DNA from: Amphirosellinia nigrospora
Taxonomy: Eukaryota; Ascomycota; Sordariomycetes; Xylariales; Xylariaceae
Direction of reading: 5' to 3'
Length of the DNA: 64,000 nucleotides
NCBI GenBank assembly: GCA_004123355.1
Contig: SCHM01000004.1
Span: forward strand, 6,537,017 to 6,601,016
Below the pieces are notes generated by a model, which searched no databases, was not told where the DNA came from, and saw nothing but the letters and a program-made list of their open reading frames with translations. The stretch's first letter is position 1. The number at the start of each line of letters is the position of its first letter. A program made the position numbers and the translations under genes. This document shows, one piece after another, positions 62,901 through 64,000 of the stretch.

Positions 62901-64000
62901 CTTCACACCTTCTTGATCGTAGAGTGACGGAGTCGTCAACCGTAGAGCTGGGTTGCGAGAAAATGCAACTAGCAGGTTCTTGTACATGTCTTTTAGCATA
63001 TCCACATCTTGCGGCTCGAAGAGAGCCGACTGTCCCGCCATGATGACACGGCACTCGCCAGGGCTCTCGATAATGTCGAGGCTGAGGTCGAACGCCGCTT
63101 GTCCCTGTTCGAATGATACTACTTGACTGCTGCAGTCACAGAAGTCTCGCTTCTCTGCAATACCAGGTCGGTAGTTGACCAAAACTTGGAATAGAGGGCT
63201 ATGAGTAGTTGCGCGCGGAACACCGAGCTCATTCACAATGACGTCGAAGGGAACCTTTGAGTGAGCGAAGGCAGCCATTGCCTTGCTGCGGATATGCTTC
63301 AACGTGCTGGCGAAGGTTTCGCTGGGTTGGGCCTTAAGAAGCAGGGGCAAGAGATTCAAGTACATGCCAACACTCTGCATCATGCCCGTGTCTTGCCTGT
63401 TCGCAGAGCTGACACCAATGCAGAGGTCTTCCACGTCCACTAGGCGGAACAATAGGGTATAAAAGACGGCGAGGTGGAACTGGAACGGTGTAGCCTTTGA
63501 TCCTTCACAGGCCGACTGAACGCGAGTGAGCGCCTCCTTTTCTAGCCGGAATTCTGCCGTGTGGCTGGCATAAGACGTGAGCGCAGTACGCGACCGTGTC
63601 TTGGCTAGGGGCAGGAGCGGAAGAACTGGTGGCATGCGGCCGCCAAATTCTTTCTTCCAGAATGCTATTTCACTCTTCCACTGTCCAGATTCGAATTCTC
63701 GGTGCTGCTGCTCCGCGAAAGTCGGGTACTGGAGAATGGTGGTTGGGCTCGGGAGTCTCTTCGAGTCATACGCCATTTGCAGCTCGCGAAGCACTACTTC
63801 CAAGCTGATGCCATCCATGTTGATGTGGTGGTATCCAATGACAAGGCGGAATGCTTTAGAAGATCTCTTGAGAAGCAAGATTCTCATGTTCTCTCCCTCC
63901 GTGAGCTTGTATCTGTATTGCTGGAGCTTGCGATAGACCTGCTGCGCTTCAGCGTCGCTGGCAATTTCTTGTTTTTCCAAAGCCAGCGTCGGTTCAACTA
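59904..64000 (-). CDS. C-terminal C-A-T-R module of a PKS-NRPS (or NRPS), 5' end off window
   Basis: The open frame enters at 64,000 and stops at 59,904-59,906. Condensation domain: HHINMDG active site at about 63,810-63,835, with the wording usual for fungal PKS-NRPS C domains. A 55 bp intron (62,824-62,878) follows. Adenylation domain: YTSGSTGVPKG (about 62,345), SFDMSLFQ with the Asp that contacts the alpha-amino group (about 62,205), CYGPTEITF (about 61,900), HRTGDFG (about 61,630), SGKIDRSAL (about 61,280). Carrier domain: DFFHVGGSSM, phosphopantetheine Ser at about 61,095. Reductase-like domain: GSTGFLGQAIL near 60,820-60,790, YISTAAV, and YIATK near 60,400-60,385, so Tyr and Lys are intact. 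There is one frame break at about 62,745-62,752, at the start of the A domain; the rest to the stop is open for 944 codons. The C domain opens off the edge, so the KS-AT part of a hybrid cannot be shown. Confidence 0.88.

Noticed and set aside
1-64000. CRISPR arrays, tRNA or rRNA genes, telomeric repeats
   Set aside because: None seen: no regularly spaced repeat-spacer pattern, no cloverleaf-like segments noticed, and no TTAGGG runs. A tRNAscan or Infernal run would be decisive.

Overview
The window looks like a chromosome segment of a filamentous ascomycete (Pezizomycotina). Genes carry several short introns (53-87 bp where both splice sites can be read) with GTRAGT-type donors and CTAAC/CTGAT-like branch sites. 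About the first 28.9 kb is extremely AT-rich and TpA-rich, with almost no open reading frames, which is the usual mark of repeat-induced point mutation (RIP). The families are fungal: DHA1/DHA2 transporters, a Zn2Cys6 regulator with an AflR-like C-terminus, a PKS-NRPS-type terminal module, and a fungal collagen-like protein.

Layout. (1) About 1-28,920 is a RIP-degraded repeat block. Recognisable inside it are a ~220 bp direct-repeat pair (703-926 and 8363-8583) with a third, inverted copy (8737-8953); a ~150 bp direct-repeat pair (11,280-11,430 and 23,106-23,256); a fossil gag zinc knuckle at about 9184-9228; and two GC-rich, hairpin-dense islands (14,891-15,165 and 28,190-28,400). (2) 28,920-31,730 is a transition with normal composition and no gene I can support. 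(3) 31.7-40.2 kb holds a DHA1-type transporter, a large collagen-like glycine-rich protein (minus strand) and an RBR-type E3 ubiquitin ligase. (4) 40.2-45.9 kb is gene-poor and holds dispersed repeat fragments. (5) 45.9-64.0 kb looks like part of a secondary-metabolite gene cluster: a DHA2-type transporter, a BAHD-like acyltransferase, a Zn2Cys6/AflR-like regulator, an alpha/beta hydrolase, a short-chain dehydrogenase, and the C-A-T-R end of a PKS-NRPS or NRPS that runs off the right edge.

How the genes fit together (inference). The megasynth(et)ase would condense an amino acid onto an acyl chain and release it through a reductase domain whose Tyr-Lys pair is intact. The hydrolase, dehydrogenase and acyltransferase would act on the product, the Zn2Cys6 protein would control transcription and the transporter would export it. 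This set of classes resembles a subset of published cytochalasan clusters, but the enoyl reductase, Diels-Alderase and P450s that would settle the point are not in view.

One feature runs through the window: every recognisable protein gene carries at least one single-base reading-frame break, mostly in or beside short homopolymers, while the protein on both sides is well conserved. I count roughly twenty. RIP does not make indels, and the breaks hit core-like and accessory genes alike, so I favour uncorrected sequencing or assembly indels over real gene death. All coding spans below should be read with that caution.
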